Source: Colwellia ponticola
GTDB lineage: Bacteria; Pseudomonadota; Gammaproteobacteria; Enterobacterales; Alteromonadaceae
Length of the DNA: 64,000 bases
Direction: 5' to 3'
Assembly: GCF_005885605.1 (NCBI RefSeq)
Contig: NZ_SZVP01000004.1
Location: 1 to 64,000 of the forward strand
Part shown: piece after piece, positions 36,811-45,886 of the stretch
Layout: each line of letters begins with the position of its first letter
Position numbering within the stretch: the stretch's first letter is position 1
The notes under the pieces: model-generated
Seen by the model: the letters and a program-made list of their open reading frames with translations, nothing else
Told to the model about the DNA's origin: nothing
Databases searched by the model: none
Position numbers and translations under genes: made by a program

Positions 36811-36977
36811 ACCTTTCCTTCATTTTCTTATAATTAAGCGACAATAATGCAGTGCTTTATTATACCAATGAAATACGCATTTATTATAGATATTTTGACA
36901 TATCTTCTTGCTAGGGCTGTTATGAATATGCTGAATTAATGCAGTGAAAAATAGTGGCTGGTCATTAAGAGAAAAGA

Positions 36978-37008
36978 AATAAGGCGAGCAAGCGCTCGCC
37001 TTATTTTA
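36978..37008. terminator. Bidirectional terminator downstream of pstS
   Basis: AATAAGGCGAGC, loop AAGC and GCTCGCCTTATT form a perfect 12-bp stem. T-rich sequence lies on both sides when each strand is read. It ends pstS on the minus strand. Confidence 0.85.
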
Positions 37009-37036
37009 AAAGGGGTGTTAATTTACTGAATAAGGA

Positions 37037-38014
37037 TTATAAGCCTAGATTTTCAAGCTCTTTAGCAACAACGTTACTTGGCAGTGGAATATAACCGTCT
37101 TTTTCAACAATGGTTTGCCCAGCTTTAGACAGAATCATTTTCATAAATTCAGCTTCCATCGGTGGCAGTGATTTATTTGGGTGTTTATTAACATAAACAT
37201 ATAAGTAGCGTGATAATGGGTATTCGCCTGAAATAGCATTGTCCATATTCGCTTCAATATAATCCGATCCCTTCTTAGCTAATGGTAAAGCACGTACGCC
37301 TGAAGTACGATAACCTATCCCTGAATAACCAATACCATTTAGTGATGCTGATACCGACTGTACAACCGATGCTGAACCAGGTTGCTCGTTAACACTATTT
37401 TTAAAATCACCTTTACATAACGCTTGCTTTTTAAAGTAACCATAGGTGCCTGATACAGAATTTCGTCCGTATAACTGTACATCTTTAGCAGTCCACTCAC
37501 CTGTTAAGCCAAGGTCTCCCCAACGGTCAATATCTTTATTGGCGCCACATTTACGGTTATTAGAAAAAACAGCATCAACTTGTGAAATAGTTAATCCTTC
37601 TAATGGGTTATCTTTATGAACAAAAACGGCTAAGGCATCAATAGCAACCCTTACGCGGGTGGGTTTATAGCCATAACGTTTTTGAAAAGCTTCAATCTCG
37701 CGAGATTTCATCTTACGACTCATTGGCCCAAGATTAGAAGTAGACTCTGTTAACGCTGGTGGCGCGGTAGAAGAGCCAGCCGCCTGAATTTGTACATTAA
37801 CATTCGGGTATAAACGTTTAAAGTCTTCTGCCCAAAACGTCATCATATTAGCTAAGGTATCAGAGCCAACTGACGAGACATTACCAGAAATACCACTCAC
37901 TTTTTTATATTCAGGTAAATTTTCATCTACCGCCAAAGCAGATAGACTAACCAGACTTGATAACGTAACTAGACTTGATAAACCGACTGTATTAATAATT
38001 TTTTTTAAACTCAT
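37037..38014 (-). CDS. pstS: Phosphate ABC transporter substrate-binding protein PstS
   Basis: This 325-residue periplasmic protein has a signal peptide (ending SLSALA) and the phosphate-binding fold. Visible parts are [58 protein letters not shown] and [12 protein letters not shown]. It delivers phosphate to the PstCAB permease, which is not in this window. It sits behind phoB-phoR with its own Pho-box-like site at 38088-38109, so induction under phosphate starvation is expected. Confidence 0.92.
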   Translation of the reverse strand: MSLKKIINTVGLSSLVTLSSLVSLSALAVDENLPEYKKVSGISGNVSSVGSDTLANMMTFWAEDFKRLYPNVNVQIQAAGSSTAPPALTESTSNLGPMSRKMKSREIEAFQKRYGYKPTRVRVAIDALAVFVHKDNPLEGLTISQVDAVFSNNRKCGANKDIDRWGDLGLTGEWTAKDVQLYGRNSVSGTYGYFKKQALCKGDFKNSVNEQPGSASVVQSVSASLNGIGYSGIGYRTSGVRALPLAKKGSDYIEANMDNAISGEYPLSRYLYVYVNKHPNKSLPPMEAEFMKMILSKAGQTIVEKDGYIPLPSNVVAKELENLGL

Positions 38015-38087
38015 GGTGTCTCCAGTAAGAGTTTTAACTGTTTAAGTGCTGACACTATACAAAGTGAAGATGACACTTATATGGCCT

Positions 38088-38109
38088 TTTTATGACAGAA
38101 ATATGACGA
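38088..38109 (-). promoter_or_regulatory. Pho box upstream of pstS
   Basis: On the minus strand two 11-base repeats are adjacent: TCGTCATATTT and CTGTCATAAAA. This matches the PhoB consensus of tandem CTGTCATA-type half sites. It lies 74 bases before the pstS start. Confidence 0.8.
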
Positions 38110-38306
38110 ACAATAATAAGCCACTATTTTTACTAACTACGACGTAAAGTTCACGCTAGCTATTGCCCCATAAACGCCCATTGAATGAATAAAACTTATT
38201 AACCCGAGCTAGGTTAATTAACGACATATTTGAGTGTTTTAATAGTTAGCTGAGCCTTGAATATAGGCGTATATCAACGCTGTAGTTACTCGACAACTAA
38301 CTAAAA

Positions 38307-39608
38307 TCAAGATGTATGCTGTAACGTACTTTCATCAAAGAAAATCGAAAAATCACTGCCTTTGCCCCAATGGCTAGTAATCACTAATTCAGCTTTATGG
38401 TGATGTAAAACATGTTTAACTATGGCTAAACCTAGTCCTGATCCTCCGGTATCTCTAGAGCGGGATCTATCAATACGATAAAAGCGTTCCGTTAAACGAT
38501 TAAGATGCTCAGGTTTGATACCATCACCGTTATCTTTGACTGAAAAAATCGCTTTGTTATCTTTTAACTGCCAACTTACTTCAATAATACCGCCCGGTGG
38601 CGTATAAGCGATGGCATTCGCGAGTAGGTTAGCACAAGCACTTTTTAGTTCGACTTCAGAACCTAAAACAGCAACATCGGTAGAGATATTGGTACTAATC
38701 TTATGTTGCTTTTTTTGGTTAAGCCAACTGGCTTCATCAACTAATGTACGAATAAGTTGTACCATATTAATAAGTTGCTTCTCATCGCCACTATTATTCT
38801 CTACTTTAGCTAAATTCAGTAATTGTTCAACTAACCTATCCATACGAGAGACTTGCCCTTCAATGGTTTCAAAAGCTTTTTGCCAATGCGGTTCAAATGT
38901 GGTTTGCGAGCCTTGAATCATTTCGACATAACCACGCACAACCGTTAACGGTGTTTTTAATTCATGTGAAACATTAGCAACAAAATCACGACGCATGTCT
39001 TCGAGTCGTTGTAAGTTAGAAATATCTCTAGCTAAGAGTAAAACATTCTCACTGCCATAAGCCATCAGGCGTATTTCAAGCTGTACGTCACTCTGAATAG
39101 GAGAGAGTAACAAACAAGGGTGTTCAAAATCTTCTTGCGCTAAATAGTCGGAAAATTCAGGCGCTCTGAGTAAGTTATCAATACGTAAGGTAAAGTCATC
39201 AGGCCAACGCACACCTAAAAGTTGTTGAGCTTTTTTGTTGCCCCATTCAATAGTGAGCTCTTCAGATAACATTAATGCCGCATCGGGTAGCGCTTCGGCA
39301 CCATCTCGAAAGCGTCTAATTTTTTCATTTAATTGCTTTTGCTTATTACGTTGTCGCTTCATTTGACGATATAAACCATCATATAAGTCTCCCCATATTC
39401 CTTTTGCTTGAGGTGGGGATAACGCTTTAGATCGCAACAACCAATTACTGAGTGTAAATAGATGATGATAATGCCAAACTAATAAAAATAACGTAGTGGC
39501 AAGCATCGCTAACAAAACATGATTAAATAGCCAGCCGACAAATGCACTGGCAACTAACCAGCCTACTAGGCGGTAGATTATAGTGATAAAAGATGAACTA
39601 AAATGCAT
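38307..39608 (-). CDS. phoR: Phosphate regulon sensor histidine kinase PhoR
   Basis: This 433-residue kinase has the PhoR layout. Two N-terminal membrane helices (about 10-45) have almost no periplasmic loop. A PAS domain follows (about 100-195, ALPDAALMLSEELTIEWGNKKAQQLLG). The DHp helix carries His215 in NVSHELKTPLTVVRGY, and the catalytic domain has N, G1 and G2 boxes (NLLANAIAYTPPGG, DNGDGIKPEH, GGSGLGLAIVKHV). It lies six bases after phoB and forms the phoBR operon. Confidence 0.95.
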   Translation of the reverse strand: MHFSSSFITIIYRLVGWLVASAFVGWLFNHVLLAMLATTLFLLVWHYHHLFTLSNWLLRSKALSPPQAKGIWGDLYDGLYRQMKRQRNKQKQLNEKIRRFRDGAEALPDAALMLSEELTIEWGNKKAQQLLGVRWPDDFTLRIDNLLRAPEFSDYLAQEDFEHPCLLLSPIQSDVQLEIRLMAYGSENVLLLARDISNLQRLEDMRRDFVANVSHELKTPLTVVRGYVEMIQGSQTTFEPHWQKAFETIEGQVSRMDRLVEQLLNLAKVENNSGDEKQLINMVQLIRTLVDEASWLNQKKQHKISTNISTDVAVLGSEVELKSACANLLANAIAYTPPGGIIEVSWQLKDNKAIFSVKDNGDGIKPEHLNRLTERFYRIDRSRSRDTGGSGLGLAIVKHVLHHHKAELVITSHWGKGSDFSIFFDESTLQHTS

Positions 39609-39614
39609 AGCTGC

Positions 39615-40337
39615 CTAATGGGGGTTTAGTTGATCGTTAGCCGTTTTTTTTAACTTACTGGAAAAACGATAACCAGCACCACGAACCGTTTGCACAAAGT
39701 TTTCGTGACCTGCACCAGAGATGGCTTTACGTAAACGCCTTATGTGAACATCAACTGTTCGGTCTTCCACATAAATATTGGTGCCCCACACGTTATCAAG
39801 TAACTGCTCTCGAGAATAGACTCGCTCAGTATGCGTCATGAAAAAATGCAATAACCTGAATTCTGTTGGTCCTAACGCCAAACTATTACCATTAATTTCA
39901 ACACGATGAGTAACAGGGTCAAGCTTTAAGCCATGAAAATCGATTTCTTCTTCAAGCGATGTGGGTGCAACACGGCGAATAACGGCTTTAATACGAGCGA
40001 TAAGCTCTTTAGGTGAAAAAGGTTTTGTCACATAATCATCCACGCCCGCCTCAAAACCTTTTACTTTATCGTCTTCATCACTACGCGCAGTTAACATAAT
40101 AATGGGAATATTACGGGTATATTCATTTTGTTTAAGCTTTTTTGCCAATGAAACCCCAGTCCCACCAGGTAACATCCAGTCAAGTAAGATTAAATCAGGG
40201 TAAGGTTCATTAATTTTACTTAAGGCTTGGTCAATATCGCCAGCTTCCACTGCATTAAAACCATTTTGTTGTAAGGCAAAACTAATCATCTCCCTGATAG
40301 GGGCTTCATCCTCAACCACTAAAATTTTACGACTCAT
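39615..40337 (-). CDS. phoB: Phosphate regulon response regulator PhoB
   Basis: This 240-residue OmpR-class regulator has a receiver domain with phospho-acceptor Asp53 ([11 protein letters not shown]) and Lys in [10 protein letters not shown]. Its winged-helix DNA-binding domain ends in [33 protein letters not shown]. It resembles E. coli PhoB closely, including [27 protein letters not shown] Pho-box-like site 104 bases upstream suggests positive autoregulation of phoBR. Confidence 0.96.
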   Translation of the reverse strand: MSRKILVVEDEAPIREMISFALQQNGFNAVEAGDIDQALSKINEPYPDLILLDWMLPGGTGVSLAKKLKQNEYTRNIPIIMLTARSDEDDKVKGFEAGVDDYVTKPFSPKELIARIKAVIRRVAPTSLEEEIDFHGLKLDPVTHRVEINGNSLALGPTEFRLLHFFMTHTERVYSREQLLDNVWGTNIYVEDRTVDVHIRRLRKAISGAGHENFVQTVRGAGYRFSSKLKKTANDQLNPH

Positions 40338-40440
40338 GTATATATCCTAATAATATGATTTTCTATCTATTTAGTTATCTATTTAGTTATCGTTTTATGG
40401 CTATAAGAAATATTACAGCAGATAAGTCATTGTGCAGAAG

Positions 40441-40462
40441 TTAAGTGACAGTTTTATGACAA
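40441..40462 (-). promoter_or_regulatory. Pho box upstream of phoB
   Basis: On the minus strand TTGTCATAAAA is followed directly by CTGTCACTTAA, two 11-base PhoB half sites. The position fits activation of phoBR by PhoB itself. Confidence 0.8.
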
Positions 40463-40511
40463 TATGAAGTATTTGTTAATATCATTAACTAGCCTTGAAC
40501 AATAGGCAAGA

Positions 40512-40535
40512 AAAAAGTCGCCAAAGCGACTTTTT
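40512..40535. terminator. Terminator after the porin gene
   Basis: AAAAAGTCGC, loop CAAA and GCGACTTTTT form a perfect 10-bp stem between the porin stop and phoB. It works in both directions. Confidence 0.85.
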
Positions 40536-40576
40536 AACTAACAACTTACAGTCAACAACTAACTGCAAAATTTACT

Positions 40577-41527
40577 TTAGAATTTGTACTGGATACCCGC
40601 AGCTAAATAGTCTTCATCATTACTGCTATCTAAATCAAATGTTGTATAAAAGACATAAAGCTTAGTATCTTTAGCAAGTTTGTAATCTATGCCGGCAGTC
40701 ATACCGTTACGCGTATCGCCATCTTTATAATCTGCACGCTGAAATTGTCCTTTCAAGGTGGCTTTATCAAAAGAGTACTTAGCTGAAATCATCATACCAT
40801 CCATTTCAGCACCCGTTACAATCTCTTCTTGATTTTGTAACATTAAGCCTAGTGTGATACCAGCAACCTTACCCGATACCGTTGCACGCATAGTGTCAAA
40901 GTTTCCTGATACCGCACCGTCACCCGACTTTCCTTTAACTTCTGAATCATAAGCAACAGCGGCATAGATATTTGATTTCTTTAACCCCTTATCGCCATAA
41001 AAAACAGCCATAGAATAAGCATCTTCACCATCTACTTCATCTTCAGCCACATAAGTGAGACCAAATTGAAAGCCTTGATATTTAGGCGTTTTATAGCTTA
41101 ATGTATCGCTTAAGCGATTTTCACCTACCCAAAGGTGCTTAATATCACCATTATAATCACTAAACAGATCTACTTTACCTTGAGACTGCTTTAGCATGGT
41201 ATCATTTTTCCCCAGTAACACCTCACCGAACAAACCACGTAAACCAACATATTGATTACGAGCTTTAAAGACGTCGGCACCATCCCCATCCATATCGACT
41301 TCAAATTCAGCTTTATATAACACTTCTAGATCGTCATTGAGTTCATGAGTGCCTTTAAAACCGATTCGTGAAGCATTACTTTTAATTTCTGTAAATTTGC
41401 CGTCACCTTCATCTGATGATTGAACCGAAACATCAGCTCGACCATAAATATCAACAGATGCTGCCATCGCAGGAAGTGCAGCTGTACAAAACATTGAAGT
41501 AAGTAATAGTTTTTTAGAAAAATTCAT
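40577..41527 (-). CDS. Outer-membrane porin (general porin family)
   Basis: This 316-residue porin has a signal peptide (MNFSKKLLLTSMFCTAALPAMAA). Its strands are typical of gammaproteobacterial 16-strand porins: VDIYGRADVSVQSSD, SRIGFKGTHELNDDLEVLYKAEFEVD, RNQYVGLRGLFGEVLLGKND, and a C-terminal strand YLAAGIQYKF ending in Phe. A Pho-box-like site lies upstream and phoBR downstream, so it may be a phosphate-starvation porin comparable to PhoE. That regulatory link is an inference. Confidence 0.88.
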   Translation of the reverse strand: MNFSKKLLLTSMFCTAALPAMAASVDIYGRADVSVQSSDEGDGKFTEIKSNASRIGFKGTHELNDDLEVLYKAEFEVDMDGDGADVFKARNQYVGLRGLFGEVLLGKNDTMLKQSQGKVDLFSDYNGDIKHLWVGENRLSDTLSYKTPKYQGFQFGLTYVAEDEVDGEDAYSMAVFYGDKGLKKSNIYAAVAYDSEVKGKSGDGAVSGNFDTMRATVSGKVAGITLGLMLQNQEEIVTGAEMDGMMISAKYSFDKATLKGQFQRADYKDGDTRNGMTAGIDYKLAKDTKLYVFYTTFDLDSSNDEDYLAAGIQYKF

Positions 41528-41607
41528 GTTGTTAAACCTTGATTCTTAAGTGATTAATGGTTGATGATTAATAATTAATGATTAATTTCTTATTATAATA
41601 TGGTTAG

Positions 41608-41629
41608 TTTGTTACATTAATATGACATG
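41608..41629 (-). promoter_or_regulatory. Weak Pho-box-like site upstream of the porin
   Basis: On the minus strand CATGTCATATT is followed by AATGTAACAAA. The TGT-to-TGT spacing of 11 matches a Pho box, but the second half site is degenerate. It lies 81 bases before the porin start. Confidence 0.5.
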
Positions 41630-41726
41630 GTTCAAAGTAAAATAAAAAATAGTTAAGCAGGTAGAGCTTAGCTTACTTTATTCAGTTATGACGAAAGTAC
41701 CTATTGCTAAGCAACAAATATAAATA

Positions 41727-41767
41727 TTGATAAAAATCATTTCATTGCTTAATAATTTAGCTAGAAT
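41727..41767 (+). promoter_or_regulatory. FNR-like site and promoter of the sensor kinase
   Basis: TTGATAAAAATCAT (41727-41740) matches the FNR/EtrA consensus TTGAT-N4-ATCAA in nine of ten positions. TAGAAT at 41762-41767 is a good -10. The site centre would lie about 41 bases before the inferred start point, the classic class II activator position. Confidence 0.55.
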
Positions 41768-41817
41768 CACTGCAGCATAAGATAAAACTTTATCAATAAC
41801 CCTATAAGATCAACGAT

Positions 41818-43560
41818 ATGAAAATAACAAGCATATCTCGTAAGCTACTCTCAAGAGTACTCTCTGTATATTTTATTTTAACGTTCAGCGTTACTGGCAT
41901 TCAAATTATTGCTGAGTACCTTAATACAAAAAGTCATATTAATAGTGAACTACTTACCTTACAAAAAACCATAAGCGGCAGTTTAACCCGCGCTGTGTGG
42001 GAGCTTAACACACAACAAGTTATTGATATTTCAGAAGGTTTAATTGCAATCCCTATGATACAGGGCATAACGGTTACCGATGAAGCTGATAATATTATTA
42101 CGCAACTTGGTGAAAGAGTTACCTTGATCTCACAACGTTCACAAGGCCTTTATGATGAACAGCAAAGTATTAACTCTCTCAGTGAAGGTTTATTTGGTCA
42201 CTCTTTCCCGTTAATATTTGAATTTTCAGGACGAACGACTACCGTGGGCACGGTTACCTTACTCTCTAGCAACCATGTTATTTTTAGCCGTATTGAAGTA
42301 GGAATATACTTTCTTATAGGTAACGCCATGGTAAAAACAGCCTTTTTGGTTTTCTTATTCTTATTAGCCTTTAATCGCCTATTAACTGAGCCTCTACAAG
42401 AGCTTACCGATCAAATTAAACAACTTGATCTAGATGATCCTGAAGCCTCTAAATTTCATAATATGAATAACGAAAGAAACGAGTTGAGCATACTTGCACA
42501 GGCGTATAACAACCTTATTGATGAGCTCATAGCATTTAAAGATAAATTGGCCTTATCACAACGAGAAACAAATTTAGCGAATGACAAATTAGATGAGCAA
42601 AACCTATTGCTCGAGCAAGAAGTAGCTAAAAAAACCTCCACGTTAAGTAGAACCTTATTGAAAATGGAAACACAACAAAAAGAGATGCTAAAGCAGCAAC
42701 AACAGTTAGAGGCTGAGAATAAGCGCCGCCGTAAAACCGAAAGTACGTTAACCACTACGAACAACGATTTAAAAACATCAATAATTGAGCTCAACAAAGC
42801 GCAAGACCGGTTATTAGAATCAGAAAAAATGTCTTCATTAGGGCAACTGAGTGCTGAAGTGTCTCATGAAGTAAATACGCCACTTGGCATTAGTATCACC
42901 TCAATTAGCTACTTAGCTGATATTACCGCTAAGCTAAAGCAAGACGTTAGCGCAAACAAAATATCAAAGCGTACTATTGATACTTTTACCGATAATGCAC
43001 AATGCAGTATTGAATTGTTATCGAGTAATTTACAACGAGCGGCAGAGCTAATGACCAGCTTTAAACAGGTTGCTGTTGATCAAATGAATGACAAAATAAG
43101 AGTCATTCATATTGCCAAATATATTGATGAAATTATCCATTCCATTCAGCCAAAGTTAAAAAAAACCCAGCATAAAATCATGGTAAATTGCGACTCAGAT
43201 ATTGAGATATACACACACCCTGGTGCTATTGCCCAAATTATCATCAACCTAATTATCAACTCTATTACTCATGGTTTTGAAAATATTAAGCATGGTTTGA
43301 TAAACATTGAAGTAAGCTTAGCGCAAAAAAGGCTAGTGATCATTTACAAAGACAATGGTGTAGGCCTTGATGAAGAGGCACTTAAACAAATATTCACCCC
43401 TTTTTATACCACGCAAGCCGATAAAGGTGGCACGGGGTTAGGCGCTCACATCATTAAAAATCTAGTCATAAATACGCTTAACGGATCTATTGATGTGCAT
43501 TCACAATTGGGCAAAGGTTTACATTATCGCATAACGCTACCCGACATGCGCTATAGCTAA
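41818..43560 (+). CDS. Orphan sensor histidine kinase
   Basis: This 580-residue kinase has one N-terminal membrane helix (about 12-32), a ~125-residue periplasmic domain and a second helix (about 163-188). A HAMP-like linker follows, then a long Gln/Lys/Glu-rich coiled coil (about 235-340). The DHp has His350 in SAEVSHEVNTPLGISI. The ATPase domain has HPGAIAQIIINLIINSITHGFE and GGTGLGAHIIKNLV. No response regulator gene is adjacent. The ligand is unknown. An FNR-like box upstream suggests expression linked to oxygen supply. Confidence 0.88.
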   Translation: MKITSISRKLLSRVLSVYFILTFSVTGIQIIAEYLNTKSHINSELLTLQKTISGSLTRAVWELNTQQVIDISEGLIAIPMIQGITVTDEADNIITQLGERVTLISQRSQGLYDEQQSINSLSEGLFGHSFPLIFEFSGRTTTVGTVTLLSSNHVIFSRIEVGIYFLIGNAMVKTAFLVFLFLLAFNRLLTEPLQELTDQIKQLDLDDPEASKFHNMNNERNELSILAQAYNNLIDELIAFKDKLALSQRETNLANDKLDEQNLLLEQEVAKKTSTLSRTLLKMETQQKEMLKQQQQLEAENKRRRKTESTLTTTNNDLKTSIIELNKAQDRLLESEKMSSLGQLSAEVSHEVNTPLGISITSISYLADITAKLKQDVSANKISKRTIDTFTDNAQCSIELLSSNLQRAAELMTSFKQVAVDQMNDKIRVIHIAKYIDEIIHSIQPKLKKTQHKIMVNCDSDIEIYTHPGAIAQIIINLIINSITHGFENIKHGLINIEVSLAQKRLVIIYKDNGVGLDEEALKQIFTPFYTTQADKGGTGLGAHIIKNLVINTLNGSIDVHSQLGKGLHYRITLPDMRYS

Positions 43561-43634
43561 AAGCTGCTGCCTTAAGAGCTGAATTGAGGTATGATAATCG
43601 CCAAAACTCCCCATTATCAGCCCAGGATTTATTT

Positions 43635-44558
43635 ATGTGGTTTAAAAACCTTTACTTTTTCGCCTTTACTCGACCATTTGAATGGTCTGAAGAAGACTTA
43701 GAAAAACATTTATCTGAACACCTTTTTACACCGCTAGGCTCTACAGAAATATCTCATTTTGGTTGGGTAAATGCATTAGGTAAACATGGTGATACTAGCG
43801 TTCATAGCGCTAATGGTAATTTTTTAATTTGTGCTCGTAAAGAAGAGAAGATGCTACCTGCCTCTGTTATTAAAGACATGGTAGAAGAGAAAGTTAATTT
43901 ACTTGAGCAAGAGCAAGGTCGCGGTGCAACTAAAAAAGAAAAAGAACAATTTAAAGAAGATATCACTTTTGAATTATTGCCTCGTGCATTTTCTCGTATA
44001 ACCGACACCTATGCCTATATAAGCCCTGTTAATAATATTATTGTTATTAATTCAAGCTCGCGCGGTAAAGCAGAAGACTTATTAGCTTTATTACGTAAAG
44101 TCCTTGGTACGTTACCGGTAACCAGTTTAGAGCCTGATGTAGGCGCTGACGAAACCATGACCGACTGGCTAAATGAGAAAAGCTTAGGCGGTAAATTTAC
44201 GTTAGGGATGGAAGCAGAATTTAATGCCCTAGGTGATGATGGTGCTGTGGTGCGTGTTAAAAACCAAGATTTACTCAGTGAAGAAATTAAAGCTCATTTA
44301 GATGTAGACAAGTACGTGGTAAAAGTAGCTCTAGAATGGGATGACTCTTTATCATTTATTTTATGTGATGATTTGGCGATAAAACGTATTAAGTTTTTTG
44401 ATGTTATTCACGAGCAAAATGATGATATTGATAGTGATGACGTAGTGGCTAAACTTGATGCTGATTTTGCCTTAATGTCTGGCGAGTTAAATCGTTTTAT
44501 TGTTGATTTATTAGCTGAGTTTTCACTAAAAACAACCGATCCATTAGAAAAGGATTAA
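43635..44558 (+). CDS. rdgC: Recombination-associated protein RdgC
   Basis: RdgC is a ring-shaped, sequence-non-specific DNA-binding protein that limits RecA activity. The N-terminus MWFKNLYFFAFTRPFEWSEEDLEKHL and features such as ENPHWFG-like HFGWVNALGKHGD, REEKMLPASVIKDMVEEK and LLALLRKVLGTLPVTSL match the family. At 307 residues from the ATG at 43635 it is close to E. coli RdgC (303). An upstream in-frame ATG (43584) would add 17 residues not found in the family. The downstream terminator and convergent HDOD gene make it monocistronic. Confidence 0.94.
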   Translation: MWFKNLYFFAFTRPFEWSEEDLEKHLSEHLFTPLGSTEISHFGWVNALGKHGDTSVHSANGNFLICARKEEKMLPASVIKDMVEEKVNLLEQEQGRGATKKEKEQFKEDITFELLPRAFSRITDTYAYISPVNNIIVINSSSRGKAEDLLALLRKVLGTLPVTSLEPDVGADETMTDWLNEKSLGGKFTLGMEAEFNALGDDGAVVRVKNQDLLSEEIKAHLDVDKYVVKVALEWDDSLSFILCDDLAIKRIKFFDVIHEQNDDIDSDDVVAKLDADFALMSGELNRFIVDLLAEFSLKTTDPLEKD

Positions 44559-44610
44559 GGTCTACTGAACGTTAGATACAGTTATTTTGCTTGAGCAAGT
44601 TAACGATGAG

Positions 44611-44638
44611 GGGCGATATAGTGTCGCCCTTTTATTTT
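44611..44638 (+). terminator. Terminator after rdgC
   Basis: GGGCGA, loop TATAGTG and TCGCCC are followed by TTTTATTTT. Confidence 0.75.
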
Positions 44639-44691
44639 GCTTAAATTTCAAAATAGTCGATAAGATTAAACAAGCTAACTAGAAAATATTC

Positions 44692-45534
44692 TTAAATAAA
44701 CATAGCCCGCACGTTATCACACTGCGCTGTAAACTCATCAGACGCCATATAATCGACGCTTGGTAAAAGGCCTTTTTTAGTATAGCTGTTTAAAAGTGTC
44801 ACTTTAGTCGACTCATTTTTAAATACATTATGATAAATAGCCCCTGCGCGAATAAAGTCTAAATAATGAACCTCAGACGGTAAAATGGTTAAATCACTCC
44901 AACTTTCCGCTAATAAGGTTAACTCATCAGAAAAACCCCAACTGCGGGTAATTTCCCCACCTACTCGACCAGATAATTTAATAATAGCTTGCTGTAAAAA
45001 TGTTGGGTTAGCAAAAACACCGGGGTGATTTTCTGCTTCAGTCAAAATAGGTAAGACACCAATATTATGTATTAACGCACCTAAGGTAATAGTGTCTAAA
45101 GAAAGAGCACTATGCTTATTTTCTTTCAAATATAGGTTCATTAAACTCATAGCAACGGACGCTATATCCACTGTTTTTATCCACGCCTTATTCATATATA
45201 AGGTAACTACCTCATTACGTGAGATAAAAACTTGTTCAATCGCCATTGCTGTAGCAATACTTTTAATTTTTTTTAAGCCTATACGAGTTACCGCTTGCGG
45301 CACCGTTTCAACTTTCACACTACGACCTAAAATTGCACTATTAGCCACTTTAAGCATACCTAAAGATAACGCGGGATCTTGAACAATAATATCGCTCATC
45401 GTGTTCAAATTAATACTAGCATCATCAGCTGCACTTCTTACCTTTAACGCGATTTCAGGTAAGGTAGGCAATACCAACGTGTTTTGTTTAATCTTTTCAC
45501 TCAAAATAGCATACAAAGCATTTTCTGCTGCCAT
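44692..45534 (-). CDS. HDOD-domain protein
   Basis: This 280-residue protein is an HDOD domain. It has LPTLPEIALKVRSAADDASINLNTMSDIIVQDPALSLGMLKVANSAILGR, then QAVTRIGLKKIKSIATAMAIEQVF and a degenerate His/Asp pocket (ALIHNIGVLPILTEAENHPG). HDOD proteins are found in signalling and stress responses and usually lack hydrolase activity. There is no attached GGDEF, EAL or receiver domain. It is divergent from trhP across a 352-bp gap. Its exact role is unknown. Confidence 0.87.
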   Translation of the reverse strand: MAAENALYAILSEKIKQNTLVLPTLPEIALKVRSAADDASINLNTMSDIIVQDPALSLGMLKVANSAILGRSVKVETVPQAVTRIGLKKIKSIATAMAIEQVFISRNEVVTLYMNKAWIKTVDIASVAMSLMNLYLKENKHSALSLDTITLGALIHNIGVLPILTEAENHPGVFANPTFLQQAIIKLSGRVGGEITRSWGFSDELTLLAESWSDLTILPSEVHYLDFIRAGAIYHNVFKNESTKVTLLNSYTKKGLLPSVDYMASDEFTAQCDNVRAMFI

Positions 45535-45886
45535 GATTTCACCTTTAGTTTTATTATACTTATGCTGTAAGCTAGCATATTTTAATAAAAAAATATTTTT
45601 ATTAAGGATTTTTCTAATATTTTCAATAAAGTGGCAAGTATTTTTTTGGTAAACCTACCCCTTTCAACAACACATTACCTAGTGACAAGCTATAAAAAAG
45701 AGATCACACAAAGCTAAAAGTGTATCAACGCTGAGTTTATACACTGACAACAAATAAATATTGATCCAAATCATCTTTAGCTTAATACGCAATGACAGCA
45801 GTAGCTGCTATTACGTATAATTTGCCGCTGATTTTTCGTGTTTAATACTTTACTTTTTATCCCTATCCTATATAGCTGAGTACCTA
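45535..45886. other. Divergent region between the HDOD gene and trhP
   Basis: This 352-bp gap has no gene. AAAAAAATATTTTT near 45594-45604 is an AT palindrome in the HDOD leader. The right half contains the FNR-like site at 45761 and a TATAAT at 45816, described separately. Confidence 0.5.
45761..45821 (+). promoter_or_regulatory. FNR-like site and promoter of trhP
   Basis: TTGATCCAAATCAT (45761-45774) fits the FNR consensus in nine of ten positions. TATAAT stands at 45816-45821. The site centre is about 60 bases before the inferred start, close to the class I activator position. The surrounding ~40 bases resemble those upstream of the sensor kinase at 41818. Confidence 0.5.
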
